Of a stretch of DNA of 64,000 nucleotides, positions 1 to 11,684 are shown one piece after another (the stretch's first letter is position 1; each line of letters opens with the position of its first letter). The notes beneath the pieces were generated by a model. The model made no database searches and was not told the DNA's origin. It was given only the letters and a program-made list of their open reading frames with translations. A program made the position numbers and the translations under genes. The stretch is taken from the NCBI GenBank assembly GCA_022495995.1, contig JAFEMH010000521.1, positions 1-64,000 on the forward strand. The letters are read 5' to 3'. This stretch comes from Adenophora triphylla var. japonica. Its lineage: Eukaryota > Streptophyta > Magnoliopsida > Asterales > Campanulaceae.

Positions 1-29
1 CTGGTCTGAAGCCTTGAGTCCCACCTTTG

Positions 30-590
30 TCAGAGCCTATGACTACTACTTCCCGATACGGTTCTCGGGAGTTCAACTACTCTTGTATTTGGTTCGCGAC
101 GGATAGTCCCCACCGAATTCCAAGTGTTGGACATTCCAATCACTTTCACAGCCATCTGGGGCATCACTGGCTGCACACATCAAATCAATGGCGTGGCATC
201 CACCACTTCATCGGTGCCTCCAAGTTCGTGCGAGACGGCAGCTGAGCTAACCACGATGCACGGCGGCATCGTCATCCACTGAGGGACCCGGCACCAACGA
301 CATTCCGGTGTTAGAAATCAAGCATAAGTGATGACATGGCATTAGCACTTTAGGATTCACTGCTGGGGAATTGCCTCCAAGATCCAAATATGCAACGTGG
401 ACCTTCCACATTTGTCTCACAACAAGATCCCTCACTGCCATGAAGATGATGAAACTCTGTCATGAGCTTCATCCCGGGGATCGGGGCTCGGCGAAAGGTT
501 ACAAGGCGGCACACACCAAGTCATCGAAGTCGAAGGACCACACCACGGTCCGCAGAGCTTGGCTACGTGCCAACACCTGGTGACATCCAA
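30..590 (+). pseudogene. Decayed aspartic protease C-terminus and G-patch-like segment of element A
   Basis: The conceptual protein jumps between frames. Around 110-230 it reads EFQVLDIP and then LGHHWLH and GASKFV in another frame, which resemble the C-terminal flap region of Tat protease (LDIP, LGRPWLH). Around 440-590 the text includes GFIPG-like and LGYVPTPGD-like pieces, matching the glycine-rich G-patch-like tail that follows protease in this lineage. The catalytic D-S/T-G would lie left of the window. Several indels separate the pieces, so no protein is expected. Confidence 0.55.
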
Positions 591-1419
591 GGAAAACAAA
601 AAGGCTCGCCCACACCAAGGCGGCCTGGGCCCAGCAAAAGGGGGAAACCTCTCGACGGCGCACCCATGAACCTCCAGACCTTACAGTTTAGGCCTCGCTC
701 ATTACTTCGCCACGAGGGAACCAACAAATGTTTAAGCCGAGGGGACCGTGAAGAGAACAGACAAAGACGAAACAAGGGAATAAGCCGAGGGAGCGGGCGG
801 GATGACCCACGGGAGCAGAACCGGCTGAGGGCCAAACGGTGGAACTAGTGAAGATGTAGAAAGTTAAGCAGGATAAAGTCGTGCACCGAGACTACGTAAA
901 GGATGGAAACGACTAGCATCGGGACCTCAAGCGCTTGAGCAGGACTCAAAGCTAATCAGATAAGGGAGCGTTCCTCTGACATCACCGGCTACTACTGACC
1001 AACGACCACCACAGTCCAAAAGCCACAAGTACACATTCAAAGGGAATCCCAGTACTTGGAGGAGCAACTCGGGGTACTCTCAAGCATGGGAAATGTGAGT
1101 TGTTTGGATCAGCCGCCGAGGCCACATTCGAGACAGTAACTCCAAAGCGAAGGAACCGGAATTCATAGAAGACGCTCTCGGTGGACCGGCTCTCTGAGTC
1201 TTTTTGAAGAAGTCATGGAGGTGCAAACTGATTGACTGGAGCTCAGAAAACAGCATGATCGCCATGATTGGGACAGCGAAGCCAAGCCTCTCGATCCTCG
1301 CACCCTCATCAAGCATCCAGCAATGCCCAAGAATTGGGTAACTTTCACTGGACGAGGGCAAGCCGGGCAGAAATGGAAGACAAGATGGGCCCGCGCACCC
1401 ACATCTCCCTAAACCCGGT

Positions 1420-1800
1420 CTCGAAACCCTGCGAGTCGATCCTTGTCGAGTCCGAGTCCTACGAGTCATCCAATGGCCTTACGCAGGAGGACTATGATAA
1501 TGTAGCCAACCATGTATTTCCGTTCTTGTTTCAATGAGAAAGTCGACCTTTCGGAGTATCCCCTCATTGCCACTTTAACAAGCGATAAGTTAACAAACAA
1601 CTTAAAAGACGTTAATAATGAATCAATTGATAAAGAAGCGGACACATTAAATGAAACAATACATTAGAGAAGTTCTCGAGCGTGTAGTTGACCAAGAGGA
1701 CAGAATCGGGCCCAAGCTGCCGAAAGAGGTTATGACCAAAGTGAACACAGGGGTCGGTGCGAGAGCCTAAAAGAGACACAAGTGGGCGGTTTCTTCGCCG
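1420..1800 (+). other. Protease-RT linker of element A, conserved in element B
   Basis: This stretch has no stable reading frame but is clearly homologous to 41500-41830 of element B. Shared blocks include TCGACCTTTC, AGTATCCC, CATTGCCACTTTAACAA, TTAATAATGA and ATCGGGCCCAAGCTGCCGA. The remnants SEYPLIATLTSDKL and IDKEADTLN are readable, so it is probably the poorly conserved linker between protease and reverse transcriptase. It anchors the alignment of A and B and shows that B lost its pol just downstream of this point. The stretch 600-1420 has no domain I recognise. Confidence 0.55.
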
Positions 1801-2850
1801 ATGCGAGAAAAAGAAGCCACGATAAGCCTCCTCCGGGAGTATGTTGACGTGTTCGCTGGTCATACCGGGACATGCCGAGACTCGATCCCTCGATCGTGGA
1901 ACACGAATTCCCTGGATCCCGAATCCAAGCACATCCAAACGAAGGCTGCGCAAGATCAAGCCGAGTGGTCCTTGCAAGTTAAAGAAGAGATTGAGAAAAT
2001 GCTCAGTTGGTTTCATCGAGTGATTGAGTACCCGACTTGGCTCTCCAACATCGTGACGGTCACCAAGGCCAATGGAAGGTCGGATCTTTGTGTGGATTTA
2101 CGGGATCTCAACAAGGCCAGCCCTAAAGATGATTTCCCCTTTGCCTAACATCGACATGCTTGGTCGACACCACGGCAAATTTCAAAGTAAAGTCCTTTGT
2201 GGACGGGTTCGTTGGATCTGACCAGATCAAAATGTCGAGGAGGATCAAGCCAAGCTTGCCTTCACCACTCAGTGGGGACATATTGCTACACGGTCATGCC
2301 GTTCGGTACGAAGAACGCTGGGGCTACTTACCGGCGAGTGCACGACCCTCTTCCATGACATGATTCACAAGGAAATCGAAGTATATGTCGATGACATGAT
2401 CATCCACTCAGAGGATCGGACATGCGGCACATGACAGATCTGAGAAAGTTCTTCAACGAGACTCGAAAGCACTCCATGAGATTGAACCTGCGAAGTGCAC
2501 CTTCGGCGTCAAGCGCGGCAAGGTGCTTGGGGTACATGGTTACGAAAGGGGTATCGAAGCCGATCCCAAGAAAATCAAGGCCATCATCGACATGAAGCCG
2601 CCTCGAGCTCGACGACGAAGTGAAGAGTTTCATGGGAAGACTTGATACATCGGTCGCTTCATCAACCGGTTGACATCTCTCTGCGAGCCCATGTTCAAAG
2701 CGATGAAGAAGAATGCCGACATCAAGCCCAGGACGCCAGGAGTGCCCGGGACGGCTTTTGAGAAAATCAAGACCTACTTGGTGAATCCCCCAATTTGTGC
2801 CCGCCACATGAAGACAAGCCACTACTCCTATATCGACGGTAACGAGACAC
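1801..2850 (+). pseudogene. Reverse transcriptase of element A (Ty3/gypsy), frameshifted
   Basis: The first 116 codons (1801-2148) are open and typical of Tat RT: LLREYVDVFA, the EWSLQVKEEIEKML block, VIEYPTWLSNIVTV and CVDLRDLNKASPKDDFP. The frame then breaks inside NIDMLVDTTA. The catalytic YVDD (Y-V-D-D, 2384-2395) is intact but in a different frame from the start. Further pieces (FMGRL, LGYMV) continue in shifted frames to about 2750. At least three frameshifts make this a pseudogene. Confidence 0.85.
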
Positions 2851-3140
2851 GTCAATCGGAGCAATGCTTTGGCACAAGAACGAGAAAGATTCCAAGGTTG
2901 AGCATGCAATCTACTTCGTAAGTAGAAAGCTTCAAGGAAGTGAACTCGGCTACTCGGCATTAGAGAAAACTTGTACCGCCTTGGTATGGGTAGTCGGAAA
3001 GCTGAAACACTACATGCGGTCACATTCGGTGCTCCTGGTCTCCAAAATGGACCCGTCAGATATCTCTTTGACAAGCCATCCTGTCAATGCGACTAGCCAA
3101 GTGGTCATTCTTCTGGTGAGTTCGACATCAAGTACATGGT
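2850..3140 (+). pseudogene. First RNase H domain of element A
   Basis: From 2864 a readable frame gives KVEHAIYFVSRKL, GSELGYSALEKTCTALVW and KLKHYMRSHSV. This is the standard Ty3/gypsy RNase H segment that sits directly after RT (Y-x-S-R-x-L, E-K-x-x-x-A-L-V). The N-terminal catalytic part is scrambled by indels. Confidence 0.75.
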
Positions 3141-3229
3141 CGAGAAAATCAACAAAGGGCGAGTAATGGCGGATCGGTGGCCGACTTCCCAAGCGGTGAA
3201 CCTAAGGGTCACGATCCGCAATTTCCGGA

Positions 3230-3670
3230 CGATGAAATCTTTTCACTCGACGGCGCAAACCGCGGCAACTCTTCTTTGATGGGGCGGCCAACAAGAAGGG
3301 AATGGTATTGGAATGCTCCTTGTCGATCCCAAGGACGAGCACACTCCCATAGCCATCAAGTTGAATTTTGAAACAACCAACAATGCGGAGAATACGAAGC
3401 ACTTTGTGCGGCGGTCGAAGCCGCCCTCGAGCGCAACATCTCGGAAGCGGATGTATACGGAGACTCGGCATTGATCATCAATCAAGTGTCCAACAAATGG
3501 AAGACGGTAGATTACGGCCTCTAGAAGTACCACACGTACATGGAGGAGCTCATTGCTCGGTTCAAGGACATCTCTTTTCATTATTTGCCAAGAGACGAGG
3601 GAACCGCTTCGGCGATGCCACAGCAACCCTCGCCTCTCTTGTCGAAATTCCCGATGGGAAACGGTAAAAC
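3230..3670 (+). pseudogene. Second (archaeal-type) RNase H of element A
   Basis: Pieces in three frames read LFFDGAANKKG, GIGMLLVDPKDEHTPIAIKL, FETTNNAE, EYEAL, VYGDSALIINQV and YMEELIARFKDISFHYLPR. This order (FDGAxNxxGxGxG, then AEYEA, then GDSxLIxxQV) is the additional RNase H that Tat/Ogre elements carry between the first RNase H and integrase. It is the main evidence for the lineage call. Indels near 3300, 3390 and 3520 and a stop in place of the residue before KYHTYMEE show it is inactive. Confidence 0.85.
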
Positions 3671-3949
3671 CCCTCGGAATAGGCGGACGGGAAACACCCG
3701 CCTATTGCTTTGTGAGATCGAAATAAAAAAGAAACGATCGACGAACCACAGGTACAATCAAATTTACCGGTACCTCCAAAACGGAGAAGCTTCCTTCACA
3801 AATGAAGATGGAAAATACAAAAAGAAGGGATCAAAGCCAAAAACATGATGGCATTAAAATGCACAGCATCCCATTTCGTCATTACAGGGGTATGTTGTAC
3901 AAGAAGCGCCACCAAGGACCACTCCTTCGGTGTGTAAACAAAGAAAAGC

Positions 3950-4985
3950 CGGCGAGCTAATGAACAGAAGTTCACAACGGAACTGCGGTCCGCACATGAA
4001 CGCCCGAGCATTGACACGAGATCATTCTCCGTATGGGATACTATTGGATATCAATGGAAAGCAGGCGCATCCCGGTTCGTCAGAAGGCTGCGACAAATGT
4101 CAGCGGTTCTCCAACCTCAATCACATCCCTCCTCATGAACTCTATTGCATGACTACGCCATGGCCTTTCGCCACATGGGGAATCGACGTCATCGGCAAGA
4201 TCACTCCACCGGGAGCAATGGTCACGAGTTCATTTTAGTCGCGATCGACTACTTCACCAAATGGGTAGAAGCCGGATCGTACAAGGTGCGAATTCTAAGA
4301 AGGTGGCCGAGTTCATCCGAGAGAACATCGTGTGCCGATACGGAGTGCCCAGCGAGATCATATCAAACAATGGGACCCACTTCGAAGGAGATTGTGACCA
4401 ACTTCGACCGAATTCGAGTCACACGTCACAAATCTTCTCCTTACGAGACCACAAACCAATGGTGCGGTAGAGGCGGCCCAACAAGACTCTCGCCATGATA
4501 ATCGGGAAGATGACCACCGAGAGGTCGGGGCGGCGAAAAGCTACATTTAGCCCTGCAGGGATACCGAACATCGGTCGGAACCGCCACGGGGAGACTCCGT
4601 TCGCACTTACCTACGGAATGGAAGCAATGTTACCGTGGAATTGGAAATTCCATCCCTCAGAGTCCTCTTGGAAAACGGGATCAATGAAGTCGAATGGCTA
4701 CGAGCCGTCACGACGAACTTGCTCTACTCGACGAGCGCGGATTGAAAGCCATGGAACACACTCGAGCCTACCGGAGCGAGAATGGCCCGAGCATTCGACA
4801 AGAAAGTCAAGATCCGAGACATCGGAGAAGGCGACTTGGTGCTAAAGGAAAAGCCTCCTACGCGGACCAATCCCCTCGGAAAGTGGGAGCCTACTGGATA
4901 GGACCGTTCGTGGTACAAAGAATCTTCTCAGGAGGAGCCATGAAGTTAGCGAGACTTGGACGGAAACCCTTTCGTTAACCCCGTG
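3950..4985 (+). pseudogene. Integrase of element A
   Basis: The zinc-finger tail CDKCQRFSN is followed by PWPFATWGIDVIG (first catalytic D of the DDE core), ILVAIDYFTKWVEA, FIRENIVCRYGVPSEIISNNGTHFE, then GETPFALTYGMEA and, near the end, WIGPFVVQRIFSGGAMKLA. The second catalytic aspartate region reads SNNGTHF where a D is usual (SDNG), so a catalytic position also seems changed. The parts lie in at least four frames. The product would insert cDNA into chromatin, but this copy cannot. Confidence 0.85.
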
Positions 4986-5176
4986 AACGGAAGCAAGCTC
5001 CGAGATACTTCGTTTGAGGAAGAGCACGAGTCAACTCTCCTTCCCCATACACCACCCCTCGGTAAAATTAAAGTGCTAAAGAGTAATACCCATTGGATAC
5101 ATTCCCGCTAATGATCCGGGTAAAAAACAGTCGCACTTCTTTTGTCTTTGTTTTTCTCAAATTCACCTAAAGTGTC

Positions 5177-5232
5177 GAACTACGGTGACCTGAGCCCCTT
5201 AGTCCAATTGTAAAAGGGGAACGTAGGCAGCC
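5177..5232 (+). other. GAACTACG...ACGTAGGC module, copy A-1
   Basis: The module starts GAACTACGG, continues GACCTGAGCCCC, and after a short variable loop ends AGGGGAACGTAGGCAGCC. The CCCC/GGGG parts can pair as a hairpin. It is one of six related copies in elements A and B, all on the + strand. This copy lies between integrase and the antisense DUF7745-like gene. Function unknown. Confidence 0.6.
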
Positions 5233-5465
5233 ATCATTGGTTCGATCTAAAAAACAATAAAAAAATACAATAAGCATCAATTGCTTGTGTTTCGAAAAAC
5301 TCTTTTCATTTAACCTACAAATTCATTACGGTTAAAACAATCTTTGATGAGTTCAATCACGGTCAACTCTTGACTCGCTACACTCTTGCAAAACTACAAT
5401 AAAACATTAATCCGTTAATGTGTCTGCAATGACAATGGGTGGATACTACGGACGACAAGGTCAAC

Positions 5466-6953
5466 CTAGTTTCCCGTACTTGGTCCTTCATCCTTCTTCC
5501 CCTTCCCTTTCCCACGGCGAGTATTCTTCACCTTCACAGGGAATATTCCGGTAGTCCTTCTACCTGGCTCAGGGACCCTTCCCGACGCCTCTGTCAAACC
5601 TGTAGCTGTCAACACAGCCTTTTCCCTAGCTCTGTCTCGAGCTCCCTCGCTTCGAGCCATCATGACCATGCTTTGATTGGCCTCCCGATCAGCATTTGCC
5701 TCATAGTCAGCCATGTCGTTCCCAGTACGATTCTGAGGGTTAGCCCCCACTTCGGTCCTCCTCAAGGTCGAGCTGTCCAGGTAATCAGCAACCAACAGCT
5801 CATCCCATCTCCACAAGATAGACATCTGTATCTCCCCTATACACTCTTCGTACCAGTTCGAATCTTGCGTCGACGAGCGGTGCCCCCTCTCCGGTGAAAG
5901 AGAACCACAGCGGGAAAGGACGTGTATTGCCACCACCGTGTGGCGGCAATAAGCGTCGAAGGATCTTCCATCGGCGAGAGATCCCACCTCGAAGGTAGCG
6001 GCATGAGCTAAACCCGTCAATGGCACTGCTCCGGCCCGTCTTGTCGCAGAACCAATGATGGAATATAGAAAGACGTGCGAGACGGCCCGGCACTCGACAA
6101 CCAATAGACCCTCTGGTGGTCCGACAAGTCTGTAACTTCCGGTGGGGAACCCACCATCGCAAGTGATGCGTGCGAAGTCGGCCATCCCAGAGCTCCGGCT
6201 CGGCTGATCGCCCCCTATCACCAAAGGACGTCGAGAGAAGGACCAAGCGTCACAAGACATTGGCACCTCGGGCATCATCTGCAGTCTCTCCCTCAACCAC
6301 ATGGTAAGCATAGCGGGACTCCCTCCCCACATGTATCGGCTACCGGTCGCCATCCGACCTATGCCCAGGAACGTCTCGCCCAAGACCCAACGGCACGATG
6401 TCTCCCCCGCTCGGCCTTTGCCTCACGGAGTCCGGTCTGGCTGTGATGGCACACACCCGAGGGCGTGAACGTGAACGAGTAGCGATCGCGCACGAGCAAA
6501 CGCGTCCCACGCAAGACGCTCCCCTCGGCTCAGGCAAATCTTTCGGGCGGTCCGAAATGTCGACATAATCGGTATTCAATATCGGCATCCCGTATGCTTC
6601 TCCGGTAGAGATACCAAGCGAAGACACTAGCTTCTCAACGGTGGCCATGCCACCGGCATACGGAAGAACTAGGCATTCCGTCTCGGGTCCTCCCGAGAAT
6701 GGCCGGAAATCTTCAAACGTAGGAGTGATTTCGTTGTACGAAAAGTTGTACACATTCCTCAGTACATCCCAAAACGAGACGCGGCTCTCAAAAGATCCCA
6801 ATCGGCATAAGCTCCTTCAAAGCCCAAGCAGATTTCATCCATGTGACCTTCGAAAAACCCCTTGTTTTGCCTCGTGTGGTTCCGCACCCACGACTGGAAG
6901 TGTTCCAAGTATCGCTCTTGCATCCGAGACGATAGCTTAGGAAAGGGAGCCAT
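5466..6953 (-). pseudogene. Antisense DUF7745-like accessory gene of element A
   Basis: Read from ATG 6953: MAPFPKL, an N-terminal helical segment ending near 6765, then (6801 down) NVYNFSYNEITPTFEDF. That is the F-x-F-x-E-x-x-P-T-x-E-E-F/Y signature I associate with DUF7745 proteins of plant retroelements. A 305-codon open stretch (6383-5466) holds the rest, ending in a lysine/arginine-rich tail (RRGKGKGKKDEGP) that could be a nuclear localisation signal. Frameshifts near 6770 and 6380 break it. The homologue in element B (43641-44751) matches over the whole length. The start was chosen because it aligns with B's MDSSYVP. Biochemical role unknown. Confidence 0.7.
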
Positions 6954-7076
6954 GAAAAATGAAGGAAACCTTAGAAACTTGAGAGAATTCAGCTAACTGA
7001 TCAGAGGTGAATGCGCAGTTCTTAACAAATTGCAAAGCTAAAACTGCAATTTAAAGACTACGGAAATTCACTCTCG

Positions 7077-7098
7077 GTCAGTAGGACTCCCTTGCGGT
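7077..7098 (+). promoter_or_regulatory. Degenerate dyad site upstream of antisense DUF7745-like gene (A)
   Basis: The sequence GTCAGTAGGACTCCCTTGC resembles the intact LTR site GTCCGGCCGGAC plus TCCCTTTGC, with the left arm damaged. It sits 124 bp upstream of the antisense ATG at 6953. In element B an intact site sits 121 bp upstream of the corresponding ATG. The equal placement supports homology, but the match alone is weak. Confidence 0.45.
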
Positions 7099-7486
7099 TG
7101 ACTGGTCAACTCTGCGGCCATTGCTCCTAAATTGGAAGCAATTCCAAACAACGTCATGTTCATGCCTTATGAATCTGCGTGCTGCCCCTGGTTTCATTTA
7201 ACCAATGTCAATATCCCTTCCGCCCCGGGCTCGTGCAACAGTGCAATTAATTAATTATCAGTGCATATAGGCATAATTTTTGACCCGTTCAATTTTTTAT
7301 GCATGTTTCATATTATTTATTTTTGATTAACCTACTTCCTTATTTGCCGAAAATAAAAGAAGGTGATCACAGAATAAATGTGCGAAGAATAGGTTCCGCC
7401 CCATGGGCGCCTTTTCAAATACAGTTCAAGTCAAATCCTTCTAGACGATACATATATTTTGTCTAAAAAAAGCGGTAAAAGGAGGA

Positions 7487-10236
7487 CTACTCAGGAGTCT
7501 GCTCGTCATCCAGAGCACTCGATGCCTGCTCACTTTGCCGGATCCGTTGCAAATAGATAATCCCGAATTCCTCCCGGGCGGGAATATGTAAAAGGCCTCC
7601 TCGGCGTCTGAGAACTCGAGGACTCTCCCCTCTCGTGCCCCGAGTTCGAAGGAGGATGAGCTCCAAACCCAGCCGTTCCGCCCGCGAACTGGCCAAATCC
7701 CTGTGCAATGTCCGCTCCACCAGCCGTGGGAGCAGACGAACCTCTCGGCCTAGACGGCCTTGGCTCACGGACATCCACGCTCCTCCGGGAACTGCACCTC
7801 ATGAATGCCACGAGCCTCCTAGCGTAGGCGGCCCACCCGTCCACCAGTCTCACAGCCTCGTTGTACGTACGGCCAGACACCTGGGAACCAGGAAAGTCAT
7901 CAAAAGGACAAGCAGAAAGTACATATGCAACATTTGCAGAATGCTACTATCAAATGCAGAAAATCAAAAAGGTGCTCACCGAAGCATTGGGGTCAACCCT
8001 GTACTGAGGTCTCGGCTCATCCGGGAGCGGGATCACTAGTCGCCTGCGCGAACCGTCCAGCCCCTCGTACGCCAGCCTAGCGCGTGGGAGCGGGAGATCT
8101 CGGGGATATCCAGGGCCCTCGCCCTCCTGTCTTTGCACTGTGGGCTCCTCGGCCTCATCCTCAAGAAAGTCTCATAGTCGGCCCCCGCTATGATGTACTC
8201 GGTATAGAACACGCCACTGTCTATACCTCTCCAACTCATCCATCGGCATCGACGAGAGGATGATGCATGTGCATAGGAGGATCCACCAGGCACCGTAGGA
8301 AGGGACCCACGGGCCATGCGGCCGGTCACCCTCTCCCCCGGATACATACATCGCAATGAAGTCCCACCGGGAGCTTCCGCCGCCGCATAACCTCACTAGC
8401 CTGAACCGCGACAGCGTGGAATCGACTCCACCGAGGTCGGTGGATCCTCTCGAGAACTCCCGGTTCGGGCACAGGACACCTCCTCGTGCGTCGGTCGAGT
8501 ACCCACTCTCGATGAGACCGCCTTCTTCGCCCTCTTACGCAAACCGGCATGGCGGGGAACGAGGGTCGATACGCCTCCCTAATGTCCCAGCTGCTGCGGT
8601 GAACACCTCATAGCACCGGACACATCAAGCAAATGGAAAGTTATGTCGGCTACAAGCGGATACATACGAGTACATAAAAGAGACAAGGAAGAGAAAAGAC
8701 GTGAACTTACATCCAAGCAAGCGAGAAACGGCTCGGGGAGTTCTCCTCTCCCCGCGAGAACCTGTCCAGGGAATGGTAGAGCTTGGCCTGTCCAGCCTCC
8801 CCCCATGAATACCCCCTTACGACATCCAAGTACGTCGGCGACCCGAGCGAGAGGAAGTGACGGGATGTGTCGAAGTCGGGAACAAAGTCGGCGACAACGC
8901 GAACCAAATGAACCCTCGAGCTAGGCGCTCCGCGGTCATCCTCAAAGATCCGGCCAAATAATCTGCGATACCCGCCTCCGAGATGCCTCTCCATCGGCAC
9001 ATCAAGAATGCCTAAGCCCCACGGCATCAGTAATATCAAAACCCAGCAGCTCCGACAACTGCCCCGGGGTATAACCATCCACCCACACCAGCGTGTTGCC
9101 ATAGGTCGGCAACCCGGTGATAGCAGCAAAATCAGTGGGAGTCACCGTCGCCTCCCCCATCTGAAATGAAAAGTGTGGGTCGTATCCCACCAATACTCGC
9201 TCAAAGCCACGTACATGGACCTGGCCCTCTGCGTCGCAGCTATCGCAGCTACCGCACTGATGAATCCAGCCAATCCGGAGTCAAGCACCAGCTGCCGTGG
9301 ACTCCTCTCTCCCTCTCGAGCATCGTCCGGGAATACCTCCCACAGCACTCGCACTGCCTCGAAGGCTCCCCGACTCTTCTGATTGTGGACGTCAACTATC
9401 CCTCGCCCCTGCAGGTGAACATAGCAAGAATACATCAATACAGAAGCAACGTCAACAGAATGCACGAACGCATGTCAAAAGGATGCAATGCAGATACGGT
9501 TCTCATTCATTTCCTAACATATATTTCCATCCTTTCGAAAACTCCGTCGAATCCGGAACTTTCAAAGCATTTCGAAAACTCCATAGAATCCGGAACTTTC
9601 AAAGCATTTCGAAAACTCCGTCGAATTCGGAACCTTCAAAGCACTCCGAAAACTCCGTCGAATCCGGAACTTTCAAAGCCCTCCGAAAACTCCGTCGAAA
9701 TCGGAACTTTCAAAGCATTTCGAAAACTCCGTCGAATCCGGAACTTTCAAAACACTTCGAAAACTCCGTCGAATTCGGAACTTTCAAAACCCTCCGAAAA
9801 CTCCGTCGAATCCGGAACTTTCAAATTCTTTCGAACATTTCGAAAATTTACTCCGTCCCAAATTAAAGCTACTTTAATTTTGGAAAATGCATCTAGACAT
9901 GGAATTTTGCAACCAAAATTTTTATGTCATCTACCCATAGTGTCAATTGAACTACATCCTAGTCAATTTCGACAAAGGTTCATAGCAAAGTCAAAAGCCC
10001 CAATCCGGGCACCAAAATCCCTAACTCATTCCTAGTCAAATTTCTAACATTTAAAGAATGCACATTCTTAAAATTAATGGATTTTGAGGAAAGCTTACTT
10101 GTCTCTCGATCCCTCCTTTGGAGTTGTGTTTGTCCCTAGACGGGTAGAACTCCGCCGAATTCAATGGATGAATGTTGGTTCGAATGGTCCGAACCAACCG
10201 CGTTCTTTCGTCATCGGTCCTTCCATGACGAGCCAT
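7487..10236 (-). pseudogene. Antisense plant-mobile-domain (PMD) gene of element A, four exons, frameshifted
   Basis: Exon 1 (10236-10099, ATG 10236, MARHGRTDDERTR) ends at a GTAAGC donor. Exon 2 begins at 9408 after acceptor CTGCAG and ends at 8711 before GTAAGT. Exon 3 runs from about 8630 to 7980 (donor GTGAGC). Exon 4 runs 7880-7487. Exon 2 carries the PMD signature: LSEYWWDTTHTFHF, then GEATVTPTDFAAITGLP, WGEAGQAKLYHSLDRFSRG. The reading frame is lost just after THTFHF (about 9180) and again near 9000 and in exons 3-4. PMD proteins (Pfam PF10536, as in MAIN/MAIL1) are nuclear and occur both as host genes and inside transposons. Splice sites and exon order match the better copy in B. Confidence 0.8.
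9540..9840. repeat. 37-bp tandem repeat within intron 1 of the antisense PMD gene (A)
   Basis: About eight copies of a 37-bp unit of the type AACTCCGTCGAATCCGGAAC + TTTCAAAGCATTTCGAA are found, spaced 37 bp (9540, 9577, 9614 and on). Copies differ by a few substitutions. The array lies inside the predicted first intron (10098-9409). The long + strand open frames here are by-products of the repeat. Confidence 0.85.
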
Positions 10237-10407
10237 TGGTTCCCAATCACCTTCCATAGCAATTTTTCTTCACAAATCTGAGCAAATCTCACAATTTGGG
10301 GTGAAAATTTTCTCTCCTTTCTCTCCTCTCTCGTCGGAATTAATGGGGGAAAAGGTTTGGTTTGCGTTGGACTTGGAGCTGATTTGAATCTAGTTAAACT
10401 CAGTCCA

Positions 10408-10421
10408 AGTCCGGCCGGATT
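10408..10421 (+). promoter_or_regulatory. Dyad site upstream of antisense PMD gene (A)
   Basis: AGTCCGGCCGGATT contains the perfect dyad TCCGGCCGGA, the same core as the two sites in the A LTR. It lies about 174 bp upstream of the PMD start codon at 10236. In B the corresponding sites lie 158 and 189 bp upstream of the PMD ATG. Confidence 0.6.
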
Positions 10422-10561
10422 CTTAGTGTACCAGAAAAGATTCCTTGCCACTTTGGCCCCTCAACCTTTCGCAGTTCCAATTTTACCCCTTTTGGCCCCC
10501 AAAAGTGTAAAATTTCCCCCCAGTTAGACATTTCTAACACCCCATCCCCCGAGGATAAATC

Positions 10562-10735
10562 CCCAGTTAGTTTTCACTAATGCTCGTCTCCAGACGTTAA
10601 ATTCCCAGTTAGTTTTCACTAACGCTCGTCTCCAGACGTTAAATTCCCAGTTAGTTTTCACTAACGCTCGTCTCCAGACGTTAAATTCTCTGTTAGTTAT
10701 CACTAACGCTCGTCTCCAGATGTTAAATTCCCAAT
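10562..10735. repeat. 42-bp tandem repeat, 3' internal region of element A
   Basis: About four copies of a 42-bp unit (CCCAGTTAGTTTTCACTAAC, then GCTCGTCTCCAGACGTTAAATT) start at 10562, 10604, 10646 and 10688. The unit contains an inverted repeat (GTTAG...CTAAC). It lies between the antisense PMD promoter and the 3' LTR. Confidence 0.85.
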
Positions 10736-11178
10736 CGACGTTTGACATTCAAACGCTCGCGTCCGTCACCAGACGTTAAATTCTCAATCTCAAGTTGACG
10801 TTTGACATTCAAACGCTCAATCATGTCTCCGGACATTCCAGTTACAATTCCGTCTCCCGATGTCAAAAATTTTATTGGTTTTCACCAATGTTCACTCTCC
10901 CCGGCCGCCAGTCGTAAGCCCGACCGTTCCACCTCAGCGGCCATAATGGTAAGCCCGCACAACAATCCCTCTTCGGCCATCAAGGTAAGCCCGAATGCTC
11001 ATCCCCAGCAGGATTCTAAAGAAGAAACGTCGATCCTTCCGAGTTGTTAATAACGCCAGTTTAACACAACCGTTCCCATCATTTGACACCCTATCCCTAG
11101 CAGGATAAACCTGGCAGTCAACATAAGCCCAGCACCCAAGGCACGAACGCCTTCGTCTCAGGATAAATGTATCCTTGT

Positions 11179-11390
11179 AACTCCGGTTTGAGGCGCCACA
11201 CGCCCTCGTATGATCCAGCAACTCCGGTTTGAGGCGCCACACGCCCTCGTATGATCCAGCAACTCCGGTTTGTGGCGCCACACGCCCTCGTATGATCCAG
11301 CAACTCCGGTTTGAGGTGCCATACGCCCTAATAAGTATCAGTAACCCCGGTCTGAGGCGCCACACGCCCTCGAAGGTTTCAGAAGTCTCA
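11179..11390. repeat. 41-bp tandem repeat, 3' internal region of element A
   Basis: Units beginning AACTCCGGTTTGAGGCGCCA start at 11179, 11220, 11261 and 11302, with degenerate copies to about 11390. The core GGCGCC is itself a dyad. Open frames through this block are repeat artefacts. Confidence 0.85.
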
Positions 11391-11516
11391 GGTTCAGACG
11401 CCTCACAATAGTCTCCATTCAGGTCCAGGTACCTCGCGATGGTCTCTCTCAGGTTCAGACGCCTCCCAACAGTATCGCTCAGGTCAAGGTCCCCACGCGC
11501 GGCTCCTTGCACCTAC

Positions 11517-11560
11517 GAACTACGATCGGCTTGATTCCCGTTCGGGATACGTAGGAATCC
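11517..11560 (+). other. GAACTACG...ATACGTAGGAA module, copy A-2
   Basis: GAACTACGATCGGCTTGATT, then a short hairpin TCCCGTTCGGGA, then TACGTAGGAATCC. It lies 125 bp before the 3' LTR. It is closely similar to 50114-50158 and 50406-50450 in element B and more distantly to 5177-5232. Confidence 0.6.
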
Positions 11561-11635
11561 TTTCGCTAAGGGTCCAGCCAGCTGACCGCCCAGGTCTCTT
11601 CCAAATTAAGGCATCCCGATTTGGATCCTTATCTT

Positions 11636-11684
11636 TTTTCAACGACCCCACCTCCTTCGGAGGAGACGTCGCTGAGGGGCTAAC
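11636..11684 (+). other. Hairpin and polypurine tract before the 3' LTR of element A
   Basis: CTCCTTCGGAGGAG forms a perfect small hairpin. It is followed by GACGTCGCTGAGGGGC and then the LTR start TGTAAGTACC at 11685. The purine-rich GAGGGGC is the likely plus-strand primer. Element B has the equivalent CGACCCCACTTCC...GACGTCGTCGAAGGGC before its LTR. Confidence 0.55.

Noticed and set aside
9166..10035. 289-codon + strand open frame with repeated FRKLRRIRN-like text
   Set aside because: Produced by the 37-bp repeat in the intron and exon 2 of the antisense PMD gene; it lies on the wrong strand for the recognisable protein.
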